Assembly (NCBI RefSeq): GCF_014268445.2
Contig: NZ_CP077089.1
Coordinates: 1,977,501-2,041,500 of the forward strand
Direction: 5' to 3'
DNA from: Pseudomonas tensinigenes
GTDB lineage: Bacteria; Pseudomonadota; Gammaproteobacteria; Pseudomonadales; Pseudomonadaceae
DNA: 64,000 bases
Each line of letters begins with the position of its first letter. Within the stretch, counting starts at the first letter, position 1. The translations under genes and the position numbers were made by a program. Shown piece after piece: positions 1 to 8,078 of this stretch. Under the pieces are notes generated by a model, which worked only from the letters and a program-made list of their open reading frames with translations, was not told where the DNA came from and did no database searches.

Positions 1-247
1 GTTGCTTGGCGTCCGACAGGGTGACAATGTCACTCAGCGCATCGACGAGCGCCATGATGTTGCCGACCACCGGCAAGAAACCGGCGTAGTTCTTGATCCG
101 GTCAAGCGTGACCACGCCATCGGTGGCGGATTGCAGCCAGGCATCGAAAGCCGCCGCACTGCTGGCGACGTCCTGAACGTCGATGGCATTGAGTGGAACG
201 ATGGCAGCTTGGGGCTCACGTTTTGCGACAGCAGTTTCAGTGGTCAT
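1..247 (-). CDS. Partial gene, probable N-terminus of Rhs-family T6SS effector
   Basis: The minus-strand frame starts with ATG at 247 and runs off the left edge after 82 codons with no stop. The protein begins MTTETAVAKREPQAA. Around residues 58-76 it has a hydrophobic stretch, FLPVVGNIMALVDALSDIV. A Gly/Pro-broken hydrophobic segment of this sort is common in the N-terminal region of Rhs and polymorphic-toxin effectors (family knowledge recalled, not searched). The next gene upstream on the same strand, 117 bp away, encodes a PAAR protein, which fits a PAAR-effector pair of a type VI secretion system. The Rhs repeats, toxin domain and immunity gene would lie outside the window, so the assignment rests on context and one segment. 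It could be another PAAR-linked cargo protein. Confidence 0.45.
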   Translation of the reverse strand, partial: MTTETAVAKREPQAAIVPLNAIDVQDVASSAAAFDAWLQSATDGVVTLDRIKNYAGFLPVVGNIMALVDALSDIVTLSDAKQ

Positions 248-363
248 TACGGCATCTCACCCGGCGACAAGGTCCGGGCTTTGCGGGCAAAAATTGAAGA
301 CCTCAATGAGCGGGCGAGAAAAAGCCGCCTCTCAGAGGTACGCATCAAAGTGAAAAAACGGAA

Positions 364-627
364 TTAGCTGACGACAGCGCCTTTCGGGCCACTGGCAATC
401 AACGCGGCGCCGCAGGCGGTTTTCATGCCGTTCAGTGCGATGGGTGTGCCATCGACGGTGTAGGTGCTGCTGCCCTCGGCAATCGGGAAAACCCCTTTGC
501 ACAATGGGCAACTGACCTTGTGACCGACCCCGGCAATCGGCTTGCCGTTGAGGTCGGTCTGAGAGAAGGCTTCGAGCACTTTGCCACCGTGCGTGGTGGA
601 GTCGCCCAAGCGAATTGCGTCTTTCAT
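364..627 (-). CDS. PAAR-domain protein (T6SS spike tip)
   Basis: This 87-aa protein begins MKDAIRLGDSTTHGGKV. The opening R-x-G-D-x-T-x-H-G-G and the repeated short glycine-containing strands (GVGHKVSCP, ALNGMKTACGA) are the signature of PAAR proteins. These cap the VgrG spike of type VI secretion systems and dock toxic effectors. An open frame extends 14 codons further upstream, but ATG 627 is chosen because AAAGGA lies 6-8 bases before it. The protein is a stand-alone domain of near-minimal length. The downstream gene on the same strand (from 247) is a likely effector. No vgrG or structural tss gene is in the window, so this looks like an orphan effector island. Confidence 0.85.
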   Translation of the reverse strand: MKDAIRLGDSTTHGGKVLEAFSQTDLNGKPIAGVGHKVSCPLCKGVFPIAEGSSTYTVDGTPIALNGMKTACGAALIASGPKGAVVS

Positions 628-1082
628 TGCGTCATTCCTTTGACCGAGGGTGGCTGGCTCGGCGAGCAACCCTGTCGTTCCTGCCTGCGTTCAGCACGCG
701 TTAGTGCCGATTTGATATCAAAATCCGTGCCAGCCACTATATGGCCGCTACGCAGTAAGGGTTTGCGCCGGATGCCTGTGGGATAAATCGATTTTTGCTG
801 GGGAAAAACGGTTCAAAGTGCGCAAGAAGTTGCGCAGTGCTGTGCAACTTCTTGCGCACTCGGCTACAGGGCCCGTTTGGCATGGGCTGCAGACGATTGA
901 CGGGCGTTTTTTTGAAGACAGGTGCGCAAGAAGTTGCGCACTTGGGCGGCTGATGAATTCTGACAAATCGATGCCGATTGCACTGATCTCAGCGTGAACA
1001 GGCGAAGGTCTGCAGTGGATCTTCAGCAGGTTCAAGGTCTGTTTCGCGGTATCCTGCGCGTTCTGATTACGGACGTTTTTCC
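628..1082. other. Intergenic region with three dyads
   Basis: This 455-bp gap separates the leftward PAAR gene from rightward arfB. It contains three copies of a 19-bp dyad (listed separately) and a 12-bp palindrome TTTGATATCAAA at 711-722. I see no open frame with a convincing ribosome-binding site and no tRNA-like structure. The promoters of both flanking genes should lie here, but I cannot place -35/-10 boxes with confidence. Confidence 0.6.
818..941. repeat. Three copies of dyad GTGCGCAAGAAGTTGCGCA
   Basis: Copy 1 is at 818-836. Copy 2 is inverted at 841-859 with two changes (TGTGCAACTTCTTGCGCAC). Copy 3 is at 922-941. Each copy is itself a dyad, TGCGCAA-GAAG-TTGCGCA: 7-bp half-sites around a 4-bp spacer, which is operator-like geometry. 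Copies 1 and 2 are separated by only GTGC and together could also form a long hairpin. The motif does not resemble the REP families elsewhere in the window. It is probably a binding site for an unidentified dimeric regulator acting on the PAAR gene or arfB. Confidence 0.6.
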
Positions 1083-1496
1083 ATGCTGGTGATTTCCAAC
1101 AACGTGCATCTGCCGGATGCCGAGATCGAACTGACGGCCATTCGCGCCCAGGGCGCCGGTGGGCAGAACGTCAACAAGGTCTCCAGCGCCATGCACTTGC
1201 GCTTCGACATACCGGCCTCGTCGTTGCCCGAGTTCTACAAGGAGCGGCTGCTGGCGCTGCGCGACAGTCGCATCACCAGCGATGGCGTGCTGATCATCAA
1301 GGCCCAGCAATACCGCACGCAGGAAGCCAACCGCGCCGATGCGCTGGAGCGTCTGGTCGAGCTGATTCTCAGCGCCACCAAAGTCGAAAAGAAACGCCGT
1401 CCGACCAAGCCGACCCTCGGTTCAAAGAAGCGCCGGCTCGAATCGAAAACCAAGCGCGGCAGTATCAAGGCCGGGCGCGGCAAGGTGGATTTCTAG
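1083..1496 (+). CDS. arfB: Alternative ribosome-rescue factor ArfB (YaeJ)
   Basis: This 137-aa stop-codon-independent peptidyl-tRNA hydrolase releases nascent chains from ribosomes stalled on truncated mRNA. Visible hallmarks are the release-factor catalytic GGQ in GAGGQNVNK (about residues 25-33) and a strongly basic C-terminal tail (KKRRPTKPT...[13 protein letters not shown]). The tail occupies the empty mRNA channel in E. coli ArfB. The length matches the family (about 140 aa), and there is no codon-recognition domain as in RF1/RF2. The start is ATG 1083. The gene converges on the MFS transporter gene and the two stop codons overlap in the tetranucleotide CTAG. Confidence 0.93.
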   Translation: MLVISNNVHLPDAEIELTAIRAQGAGGQNVNKVSSAMHLRFDIPASSLPEFYKERLLALRDSRITSDGVLIIKAQQYRTQEANRADALERLVELILSATKVEKKRRPTKPTLGSKKRRLESKTKRGSIKAGRGKVDF

Positions 1497-2692
1497 TCTT
1501 CGCGATACTTGGCGGTGTGCTTGTACAGATACACGCTCAGTGCCAATCCGCTTAACGAGGCGAGGGCAGCGAAGAGGAAGATCGAGGCAAAACCGAAACC
1601 CGCCGCAATCGCCCCGGCCAATGGCCCGGTGATCCCCAGCGACAAGTCGATGAATAGCGAGTAAGCGCCGACGGCTGCGCCGCGACTGGAGGCCGGCACC
1701 AGATTCACCGCTTCTACACCCAGCGCCGGGAACACCAGCGAGAAACCAAACCCGCTCAACGCCGCACCGGCCAGCGCCCAGTGCGCGTCCGGCGCCAGCC
1801 ACAACAGCAACAGGCCAAGGGTTTCCACCGACAGACAGGCAATCGCCACGCGAAAACCGCCGAGGCGGTTGATCAGGTTGCCAAACAGCAATCGCGCACC
1901 GATGAAGCTGGCCCCGAACAGGCTCAGGCACAGCACCGCGTTGTCCCAATGCTGGGTGGCGTAATACAGAGTGATGAAGGTGGCGATGGTGCCGAAGCCG
2001 ATCGAACCCAGTGCCAGACCGCAGCCATGGGGAAACACTTTGCCGAGCACATGCATGAACGGCAGACGTTCGCCGGCGACAATCGGTGCCGGCGTTTTTG
2101 GCCACGCGAGCAACAGGCCTAGCGCGGCGAGCAGGATGATGCTGACGCCCATGCTCCACAACCCCAACTGGCCGACCAGCCACACGCCGAACGGTGCGCC
2201 GACCGCCAGTGCGCCGTAACTGGCGATGCCGTTCCAGGAAATCACTTTGGCCGTGTTTGCCGCGCCAACGCGGCCGATGCCCCAGCCAATCGAGCCGGAA
2301 CCGACGAGGCTTTCGGCGCTGCCCAGCACCAGACGGCCAATTAACAGACTGATCAAACTGAACATCGGCATGCTCGGGGTCCACGCCGAAATCAGCATGA
2401 ACACACCGCTCAAGCCACACCCGGCCAAACCAATCATCACTGCACGTTTGCTGCCCTGGTTGTCGATGATCTTGCCGGCGTACGGGCGGCTGAGCAGGGT
2501 GGCGAGGTATTGCACGCTGATCACCAGACCGGCGATCACTGCGCCAAAGCCCAGATCGCTGTGGACGTAACCTGGCAACACCGCGAGCGGAATGCCGATG
2601 TTCAGGTAACCGATAAAGGTGAAGAGGACGATGGAAACGACTTGCAGCGTAACCGCCAGGGGGCGCTGGGGTTCTGGCATAGAGGACGACAT
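1493..2692 (-). CDS. MFS transporter, YhhS-like
   Basis: This 399-aa inner-membrane protein has about 12 hydrophobic segments, with a break near the middle after [19 protein letters not shown]. The loop after TM2 reads [17 protein letters not shown], matching the MFS motif A pattern (G-x-x-x-D-x-x-G-x-K-R). The opening [28 protein letters not shown] resembles the YhhS/YfcJ-type arabinose-efflux-like group. Substrate is unknown; members of this group have been linked to drug or sugar export. No divergent regulator or operon partner is visible. The start is ATG 2692. The ribosome site is weak and an internal Met at residue 5 is an alternative. Confidence 0.85.
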   Translation of the reverse strand: MSSSMPEPQRPLAVTLQVVSIVLFTFIGYLNIGIPLAVLPGYVHSDLGFGAVIAGLVISVQYLATLLSRPYAGKIIDNQGSKRAVMIGLAGCGLSGVFMLISAWTPSMPMFSLISLLIGRLVLGSAESLVGSGSIGWGIGRVGAANTAKVISWNGIASYGALAVGAPFGVWLVGQLGLWSMGVSIILLAALGLLLAWPKTPAPIVAGERLPFMHVLGKVFPHGCGLALGSIGFGTIATFITLYYATQHWDNAVLCLSLFGASFIGARLLFGNLINRLGGFRVAIACLSVETLGLLLLWLAPDAHWALAGAALSGFGFSLVFPALGVEAVNLVPASSRGAAVGAYSLFIDLSLGITGPLAGAIAAGFGFASIFLFAALASLSGLALSVYLYKHTAKYRED

Positions 2693-2794
2693 GGGTAACG
2701 ATCCACGGGAGCGGCAGATTAGATAGGCTGCTTATGATACCGGCGCGGACGGATCTGGGGCGGGAAAAGTAAAACTATTTGCCGGGTGGGTGTT

Positions 2795-2977
2795 TCAGGA
2801 TTTGGCCGGGGCAACCAGTTGTGTGGTGACCAGCGCAGCCAGGGCGTTTTCTTCGCTGCCGAAACGGGCGAGCAGGGCGGCTTGTTTCTCGGGCGAGAGA
2901 CGGTTCCAGATCTCGATCATTTTCTCGGTGGCGCCGATCAGGACGGCAGCTTGGCTTTCGGAGAATTCGTCGGTCAT
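2795..2977 (-). CDS. Small hypothetical protein, 60 aa
   Basis: The sequence opens MTDEFSESQAAVLIGATEKM and is largely predicted helix (residues 5-50), acidic at the N-terminus, with no signal peptide or Cys. I do not recognise a family. ATG 2977 is favoured because the longer open frame upstream runs through the perfect hairpin at 3001-3028 and has basic, non-protein-like composition. A second small gene lies 70 bp upstream on the same strand, so the two may be co-transcribed. Confidence 0.6.
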   Translation of the reverse strand: MTDEFSESQAAVLIGATEKMIEIWNRLSPEKQAALLARFGSEENALAALVTTQLVAPAKS

Positions 2978-3000
2978 GGCGGGCTCGGGTTTCAGGCAGT

Positions 3001-3028
3001 GTGGAAAGCGCATGTTAGCGCTTTCCAC
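3001..3028. terminator. Perfect 11-bp stem-loop between two small genes
   Basis: GTGGAAAGCGC (3001-3011) and its exact complement (3018-3028) enclose a 6-base loop. There is no T-run on either strand, so it is not a classic intrinsic terminator. It could be a processing or stability hairpin, or a Rho-type end for the 43-aa gene whose stop lies 20 bp upstream on the minus strand. Confidence 0.5.
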
Positions 3029-3047
3029 ACGGTCTGTACGACGGGTC

Positions 3048-3179
3048 TTACTCTTCGTTGTCGGCCGGGCGGCTCTCAACGGCTTCTTTCGGTTCGGGCT
3101 GCCCCGCGCCGGCTTGTTGCGTGGTCGTCTGCTCAGGTACGTGCAGGCTTGGGAAGGGGAGATTAGGAATCTCGTGCAT
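3048..3179 (-). CDS. Very small hypothetical protein, 43 aa
   Basis: ATG at 3177-3179 is preceded by GAGGAG at ideal spacing, and the frame ends with TAA at 3048-3050. The protein begins MHEIPNLPFPSLHVPEQ and ends in an acidic, Pro/Glu/Ala-rich tail (PEPKEAVESRPADNEE). Composition suggests an unstructured peptide. No signal peptide or known domain is seen. The strong ribosome-binding site is the main support. The function is unknown. Confidence 0.55.
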   Translation of the reverse strand: MHEIPNLPFPSLHVPEQTTTQQAGAGQPEPKEAVESRPADNEE

Positions 3180-3342
3180 GGTTGCGCTCCTCGCTAAGTC
3201 TGTTGATAGATCTGGTAGATCCGCGCTTTTAGAAAGCCTGCGAAGGATACAGCAGGAAAAATGACAATCAGACTTTTAATTCAAATTAATGCGACAGATG
3301 GCCGCAGGGGAGGGCAAAACCCAAAGGTCACCACAAAACAAA

Positions 3343-3432
3343 TGTAGGAGTGAGCCTGCTCGCGATAGCAGTGTATCAGTCAACTAAGATGCTGGCTGAT
3401 ACACCGCTATCGCGAGCAGGCTCACTCCTACA
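3343..3432. repeat. REPIN, GTAGGAGTGAGCCTGCTCGCGATAGC family
   Basis: TGTAGGAGTGAGCCTGCTCG (from 3343) is repeated in inverse orientation ending at 3432, with a GTATCAG/CTGATAC inner stem. Two inverted REPs of this kind form the mobile REPIN doublets spread by RAYT transposases in P. fluorescens. It lies 14 bp downstream of the phhC stop codon and may serve as the transcript end of the phh operon. From 3180 to 3342 I see only AT-richer sequence without a gene. Confidence 0.85.
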
Positions 3433-3446
3433 GGGGTATTGCGGTG

Positions 3447-4640
3447 TTACTTGCTGACGTCGGCGATGGCTTGTGCCAGCAGGGCGAGGCGCGTAGCGTC
3501 GATACCGGCGACGTTCGCCCGGCCCGAGCTGACCATGTACACGCTGTGATGCTCGCGCAGTTGCTTCACTTGCTCCGGCGACAGGCCGGTGTAAGAGAAC
3601 ATGCCGCGCTGCACACCAATGTGTGCAAAACGCTCGCGCAGGCCATGCGGTTCCAGCGCTTCGACCAAGCCGCTACGCAGTTGCGCAATGCGCAGACGCA
3701 TGGCTTCCACTTCATCGGCCCAGCGCGCTTTCAGCTCCGGGTCGGCGAGGATGGTCGCGACCACTGCCGCGCCGTGATCCGGCGGCGTCGACCACAGGTT
3801 ACGGGCGATGTTGGCCAGTTGGCTGCGGATGTCGATGAGCTTGTCGGCGGTTTTCGCGCAGACGATCAGCGCGCCGGTACGATCGCGGTACAGGCCGAAG
3901 TTCTTCGAGCAGGAACTGGTGATCAGCAACTCTGGCACTTCTGCCGCGAACAACCGAGTCGACCAAGCATCCTGCTCCAGACCGTCGCCAAAACCCTGGT
4001 AGGCAAAGTCGATCAGCGGCAGCAGGTTGCGGCTGCGCACCACGTCGAGCACACGCTGCCAGTCGTCATGATTCAAATCGAAACCGGTCGGGTTGTGGCA
4101 GCACGCGTGCAGCAGCACCACATCGCCTTTCGGCACTTCATTGAGCACGGCGAGCATGGCTTCGACGTCGAGGCGGTTGTCGCTGCCCACATACGGGTAG
4201 TGACTGACCTTGACCCCGGCCGCGGCGAAAATGGTTTCGTGGATCGGCCAGGTCGGGTTGCTCAGCCACACGCCTTTGCCCGGCAGGCACTGGGCGATGA
4301 AGTCGGCCGCCAGACGCAGGGCACCGGTGCCGCCCGGGGTCTGGGTGGCGCCGGCACGTTGTTCGGCGATCAGCTTCGAGTCGGCGCCAAGCACCAGCTC
4401 ATTGATGACTTTGCCGAACAGCGGGTTGCCGTGGCCACCGATGTAGGTCTTGGTGTCCTGGCTTTCGACGAGGCGCGCTTCAGCGATTTTCACCGCTTCC
4501 GGGATTGGCGTCAGGCCCTGGGCATCCTTGTAGACGCCAACGCCCAGGTCGAATTTGCGCGGGTTGCTGTCCTGCGCATACGCCTCCATCAAGCCGAGGA
4601 TCGGGTCGCCGGGTACCCGGCCGATGGCGTCGAAATGCAT
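3447..4640 (-). CDS. phhC: Aromatic amino acid aminotransferase PhhC
   Basis: This 397-aa PLP-dependent class I aminotransferase converts tyrosine (and Phe/Asp) plus 2-oxoglutarate to the keto acid. Landmarks are CHNPTG (181-186), D211 in the DFAYQGFG motif binding the pyridine nitrogen, and the Schiff-base lysine K246 in SSCSKNFGLYRDR. Its length equals that of E. coli AspC and TyrB. The start codon overlaps the phhB stop in TAATG, indicating translational coupling in the order phhA-phhB-phhC. That operon context favours the aromatic role over a housekeeping aspartate aminotransferase, which cannot be excluded by motif alone. Confidence 0.9.
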   Translation of the reverse strand: MHFDAIGRVPGDPILGLMEAYAQDSNPRKFDLGVGVYKDAQGLTPIPEAVKIAEARLVESQDTKTYIGGHGNPLFGKVINELVLGADSKLIAEQRAGATQTPGGTGALRLAADFIAQCLPGKGVWLSNPTWPIHETIFAAAGVKVSHYPYVGSDNRLDVEAMLAVLNEVPKGDVVLLHACCHNPTGFDLNHDDWQRVLDVVRSRNLLPLIDFAYQGFGDGLEQDAWSTRLFAAEVPELLITSSCSKNFGLYRDRTGALIVCAKTADKLIDIRSQLANIARNLWSTPPDHGAAVVATILADPELKARWADEVEAMRLRIAQLRSGLVEALEPHGLRERFAHIGVQRGMFSYTGLSPEQVKQLREHHSVYMVSSGRANVAGIDATRLALLAQAIADVSK

Positions 4641-4996
4641 TACTTGCGTCCTTCTGCAGTCTTGGCCACTTCGTCAGTGCGCGCGGCCATGATGAAGTCG
4701 TTGCGGTGCAAGCCTTTGATCGAGTGGCTCCACCAGGTCACGGTGACTTTGCCCCACTCGGTCAGCAGGCCCGGGTGATGACCTTCGGCCTCGGAGATCT
4801 CACCGACAGCGTTGGTGAAGGCCAGCGCGTGTTTGAAGTTCTTGAACAGGAAGACCTTCTCCAGTTGCATGATGCTGTCGCGTACTTCGATGTTCCAGTC
4901 AGGGATCTGCTTGATCAGGATCGGCAGTTCTTCGTCGCTGACTTGTGGCGCATCGGCGCGGCAGGCTTCGCAGTGGGCTTGGTTCAAAGTGGACAT
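4640..4996 (-). CDS. phhB: Pterin-4a-carbinolamine dehydratase PhhB
   Basis: This 118-aa cytosolic enzyme dehydrates 4a-hydroxytetrahydropterin made by phenylalanine hydroxylase and so recycles the cofactor. It has the full family signature: E71-G-H73-H74-P75, then W81, V84 and H91 in WWSHSIKGL. The N-terminal CxxC-like CEAC (residues 9-12) is an addition before the core. It is the second gene of phhABC, 117 bp after phhA, and its stop overlaps the phhC start. Confidence 0.95.
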
Positions 4997-5113
4997 GGCG
5001 TATTCCTGAAATCGAGTGTGTTTTTTTTATTAAAGCGTTTAAGCCGTCAATGCCGTCACGCTAAACCAAAGTAACGGCGACGGACAGGCTCAATTGTCAG
5101 CAAAAGTCGCGGT

Positions 5114-5905
5114 TCACGCGGCTTTCGGTTTCGGCGGAAATTTCGGTGCGTGCAGACCCAACTGCATGCCTTGGCGAACCATGGCCATGATGTCTTCATG
5201 GGCCACGTCGAACAGACGCTTGAGGTTCGGCAGGACAAAGTACAGCGGTTGCAGGATGTCGATGCGATACGGCGTGCGCATGGCTTCCAGCGGATCGAAG
5301 GCCTGATGCTCGGGTTCGTCCGACAGCGAGTAAACGGTTTCTTTTGGCGAGGACAGGATGCCGCCACCGTAGATGCGTTTGCCTTGCGGGGTGTCGACCA
5401 GGCCGAACTCGATGGTCATCCAGTACAGGCGCGCCAGATAAACGCGTTCTTCCTTGGTGGCCTGCAAACCGAGCTTGCCGTAGGTGTGGGTGAATTCGGC
5501 GAAATACGGGTTGGTCAGCAGCGGGCAGTGACCAAAGATCTCGTGGAAAATATCCGGCTCTTGCAGGTAGTCCAGCTCTTCACGGGTACGAATGAATGTA
5601 GCGACCGGAAATTGCTTGCTGGCCAGCAGTTCAAAAAACGTCTGGAAGGGAATCAGCGCCGGCACGCGGGCGACCTGCCAACCGGTGGTCTCGCCGAGCA
5701 CCTTGTTGATCTCGCCGAGTTGCGGAATGCGGTCGTGGGGCAGACCGAGTTTTTCGATACCGTCCAGGTACTCCTGGCAGGCACGCCCTTCAATCACTTT
5801 CAGCTGGCGAGTGATCAGCGTGTTCCACACCGCGTGTTCTTCGGCGGGGTAGTCGATAAAACCTTGCGCATCGGGCTCGCGGGCCACGTATTGCGTCTGC
5901 TTCAT
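5114..5905 (-). CDS. phhA: Phenylalanine 4-monooxygenase PhhA
   Basis: This 263-aa non-haem iron enzyme hydroxylates phenylalanine to tyrosine using tetrahydropterin and O2. The 2-His-1-Glu iron ligands are visible as H121 and H126 in DIFHEIFGH and E166 in YWMTIEFGL, the spacing known from Chromobacterium PAH. Bacterial enzymes lack the animal regulatory ACT domain, as here. It is the first gene of the phhABC operon, with the divergently oriented regulator phhR 374 bp away. A strong ribosome site (AGGAGAG) precedes ATG 5905. A candidate PhhR box lies about 120-140 bp upstream. Confidence 0.96.
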   Translation of the reverse strand: MKQTQYVAREPDAQGFIDYPAEEHAVWNTLITRQLKVIEGRACQEYLDGIEKLGLPHDRIPQLGEINKVLGETTGWQVARVPALIPFQTFFELLASKQFPVATFIRTREELDYLQEPDIFHEIFGHCPLLTNPYFAEFTHTYGKLGLQATKEERVYLARLYWMTIEFGLVDTPQGKRIYGGGILSSPKETVYSLSDEPEHQAFDPLEAMRTPYRIDILQPLYFVLPNLKRLFDVAHEDIMAMVRQGMQLGLHAPKFPPKPKAA

Positions 5906-6026
5906 ACTGCTCTCCTGCTAGGGGAATTCGTTCTTGTTATGTCCAGCGATGGATTCAGAATTACCTGAGAGCGGATTGATGTGCAGCAGGTTGAATAGCC
6001 TGCGCGTAGGAAATTTCTCTGTAATT

Positions 6027-6044
6027 CGTAAAGTTATCGTTACG
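6027..6044 (-). promoter_or_regulatory. Candidate PhhR/TyrR box upstream of phhA
   Basis: CGTAAA-GTTATC-GTTACG matches the TyrR-type consensus TGTAAA-N6-TTTACA at 9 of 12 half-site positions. It sits in the phhA-phhR intergenic region (5906-6279), 122-139 bp before the phhA start, a plausible activator position. The rest of that gap holds one REPIN and no gene. The assignment is by pattern only. Confidence 0.45.
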
Positions 6045-6159
6045 GTTTGGCGGATATCTCGCGTTTGCAGTGATTCATGGGTTTGAAAAGGCGGTTGGCT
6101 GTCACATAATCTTGACAACTATCTGCGTGCCGCCACAGAAAAGTCTGGCGCGGTCCCCC

Positions 6160-6249
6160 TGTAGGAGTGAGCCTGCTCGCGATAGCGGTGTATCAGTCAG
6201 CATCAATATCAACTGACCCAAAGCCATCGCGAGCAGGCTCACTCCTACA
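6160..6249. repeat. REPIN between phhA and phhR
   Basis: This is the same REP family as at 3343-3432. A forward GTAGGAGTGAGCCTGCTCGC starts at 6161 and an inverse copy ends at 6249, with an inner CAGTCAG...CAACTGA segment that pairs less well. It lies only 30 bp before the phhR start, inside its presumed leader. Confidence 0.85.
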
Positions 6250-6279
6250 GGTTTCTCATCGTTTATTCGGGCGATTTAT

Positions 6280-7839
6280 ATGCGCATCAAAGTCCACTGC
6301 CAGAACCGCATCGGCATCCTGCGCGACATTCTCAACCTGCTGGTCGCCTACGGGATCAACGTCGCGCGCGGTGAGGTCGGTGGCGAGCACGGCAATGCGA
6401 TCTACTTGCACTGCCCGAACCTGATCAATATCCAGTTCCAAGCGCTGCGCCCGAAATTCGAGGCGATCGCCGGGGTGTTCGGCGTCAAGCGGGTAGGGCT
6501 GATGCCCAGCGAACGACGGCACATGGAGTTGAACGCCTTGCTCGGCGCGCTGGAGTTTCCAGTGCTGTCGATCGACATGGGTGGCTCGATCGTGGCGGCC
6601 AACCGTGCGGCGGCGCAGTTGCTCGGCGTGCGGGTCGATGAAGTGCCGGGGATTCCGCTGTCGCGCTACGCCGAAGATTTCGACTTGCCGGAACTGGTGC
6701 GCGCCAACAAATCGCGAATCAACGGCATGCGGGTCAAGGTCAAGGGCGACATCTTTCTCGCCGATATTGCGCCGCTGCAATCGGAGCACGACGACAGTGA
6801 AGCCATGGCCGGCGCAGTGTTGACCTTGCATCGCGCTGACCGCGTTGGCGAGCGTATCTACAATGTGCGCAAGCAGGAGCTGCGTGGTTTCGACAGCATC
6901 TTCCAGAGTTCGAAAGTGATGGCCGCCGTGGTGCGTGAAGCGCGGCGTATGGCGCCACTGGATGCGCCGCTATTGATTGAAGGCGAAACCGGCACCGGTA
7001 AGGAATTGCTCGCACGCGCTTGCCACCTCGCCAGTCCGCGCGGGCAGTCGCCGTTGATGGCGCTCAACTGCGCAGGCCTGCCGGAGTCGATGGCCGAGAC
7101 CGAGTTGTTCGGTTACGGCCCGGGCGCGTTCGAAGGTGCACGCGCCGAAGGCAAGCTCGGGCTGCTGGAATTGACGGCGGGCGGCACGCTGTTTCTTGAC
7201 GGTGTCGGTGAGATGAGCCCGCGTCTTCAAGTGAAGTTGCTGCGCTTTTTGCAGGACGGTTGCTTTCGCCGGGTCGGCAGTGATGAAGAGGTTTATCTGG
7301 ATGTGCGGGTGATCTGTGCGACGCAGGTCGACTTGTCGGAGCTGTGTGCGCGCGGTGAGTTTCGCCAGGATCTGTATCACCGCTTGAACGTGCTCTCCCT
7401 GCACATCCCGCCGCTGCGTGAATGCCTCGACGGACTGACGCCGCTGGTCGAACACTTTCTCGATCAGGCCAGTCGGCAGATCGGTTGCTCGCTGCCGAAA
7501 CTGGCACCGGCGGCGATGGATCGGCTCAGTCATTACCACTGGCCGGGCAACGTGCGGCAACTGGAGAACGTGCTGTTCCAGGCGGTTTCGCTGTGCGATG
7601 GCGGTACGGTGAAAGCGGAGCATATTCGTCTGCCGGATTACGGCGTGCGTCAGCCGCTTGGCGATTTCTCGCTAGAGGGTGGGCTGGACGAGATTGTCGG
7701 GCGCTTCGAGAAAGCGGTGCTGGAGCGGTTGTATTCCGAGCATCCGAGCAGTCGGCAGCTGGGCAAGCGGTTGGGGGTTTCGCACACCACCATTGCCAAC
7801 AAGCTGCGTGAATATGAAGTCGGCAAAACCGAGTCGTAG
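6280..7839 (+). CDS. phhR: PhhR, TyrR-family regulator of aromatic amino acid metabolism
   Basis: This 519-aa protein has an N-terminal ACT domain (1-75, starting MRIKVHCQNRIGILRDIL), a PAS domain (about 80-190), an AAA+ domain (about 205-435) and a C-terminal TyrR-type helix-turn-helix ending SRQLGKRLGVSHTTIANKL. Walker A is intact (GETGTGKE, 235-242). The sigma-54 contact loop reads GAFEGA (282-287) instead of GAFTGA, and the Walker B acidic pair reads D307-G308 instead of D-E. Those changes fit the known ability of TyrR/PhhR proteins to work with sigma-70 polymerase rather than as sigma-54 ATPases. It is divergent from phhABC, its expected target. The ATG start has only a weak ribosome site (GGGCGA). 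Confidence 0.93.
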   Translation: MRIKVHCQNRIGILRDILNLLVAYGINVARGEVGGEHGNAIYLHCPNLINIQFQALRPKFEAIAGVFGVKRVGLMPSERRHMELNALLGALEFPVLSIDMGGSIVAANRAAAQLLGVRVDEVPGIPLSRYAEDFDLPELVRANKSRINGMRVKVKGDIFLADIAPLQSEHDDSEAMAGAVLTLHRADRVGERIYNVRKQELRGFDSIFQSSKVMAAVVREARRMAPLDAPLLIEGETGTGKELLARACHLASPRGQSPLMALNCAGLPESMAETELFGYGPGAFEGARAEGKLGLLELTAGGTLFLDGVGEMSPRLQVKLLRFLQDGCFRRVGSDEEVYLDVRVICATQVDLSELCARGEFRQDLYHRLNVLSLHIPPLRECLDGLTPLVEHFLDQASRQIGCSLPKLAPAAMDRLSHYHWPGNVRQLENVLFQAVSLCDGGTVKAEHIRLPDYGVRQPLGDFSLEGGLDEIVGRFEKAVLERLYSEHPSSRQLGKRLGVSHTTIANKLREYEVGKTES

Positions 7840-7865
7840 CCCAAACATGTGTGGGTAGTGATGGC

Positions 7866-7936
7866 CTCTTCGCGAGCAGGCTCGCTCCCACAGGGGTATG
7901 CATTTCAAATGTGGGAGCGAGCCTGCTCGCGAAAGC
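7866..7936. repeat. REP doublet downstream of phhR
   Basis: TCGCGAGCAGGCTCGCTCCCACA (7870-7892) faces TGTGGGAGCGAGCCTGCTCGCGA (7910-7932). This is the GTGGGAGCGAGCCTGCTCG variant of the P. fluorescens REP family, in convergent order around a short AT-rich centre. It may end the phhR transcript. The rest of the phhR-flgF gap (7840-8150) holds the flgF promoter and nothing else I can identify. Confidence 0.8.
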
Positions 7937-8078
7937 GATAGTCCAGGCAACACCAGCGCCAGACATTGCCACCTACCGGCATAACACCGCCGGTTTTTCG
8001 ACTTCGATACATTTCAGATTTCCCCTCGCCATCCCCCAAGTCCTTTGTTTACCGGGCCTTTGTGCGCCAGAAAAAAGT

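Noticed and set aside
6047..6062. TGGCGGATATCTCGCG with GG-N10-GC spacing near phhA
   Set aside because: It points toward phhR, not phhA, and the -12 box is TCGC. PhhR-type regulation is not known to need a promoter in that place.
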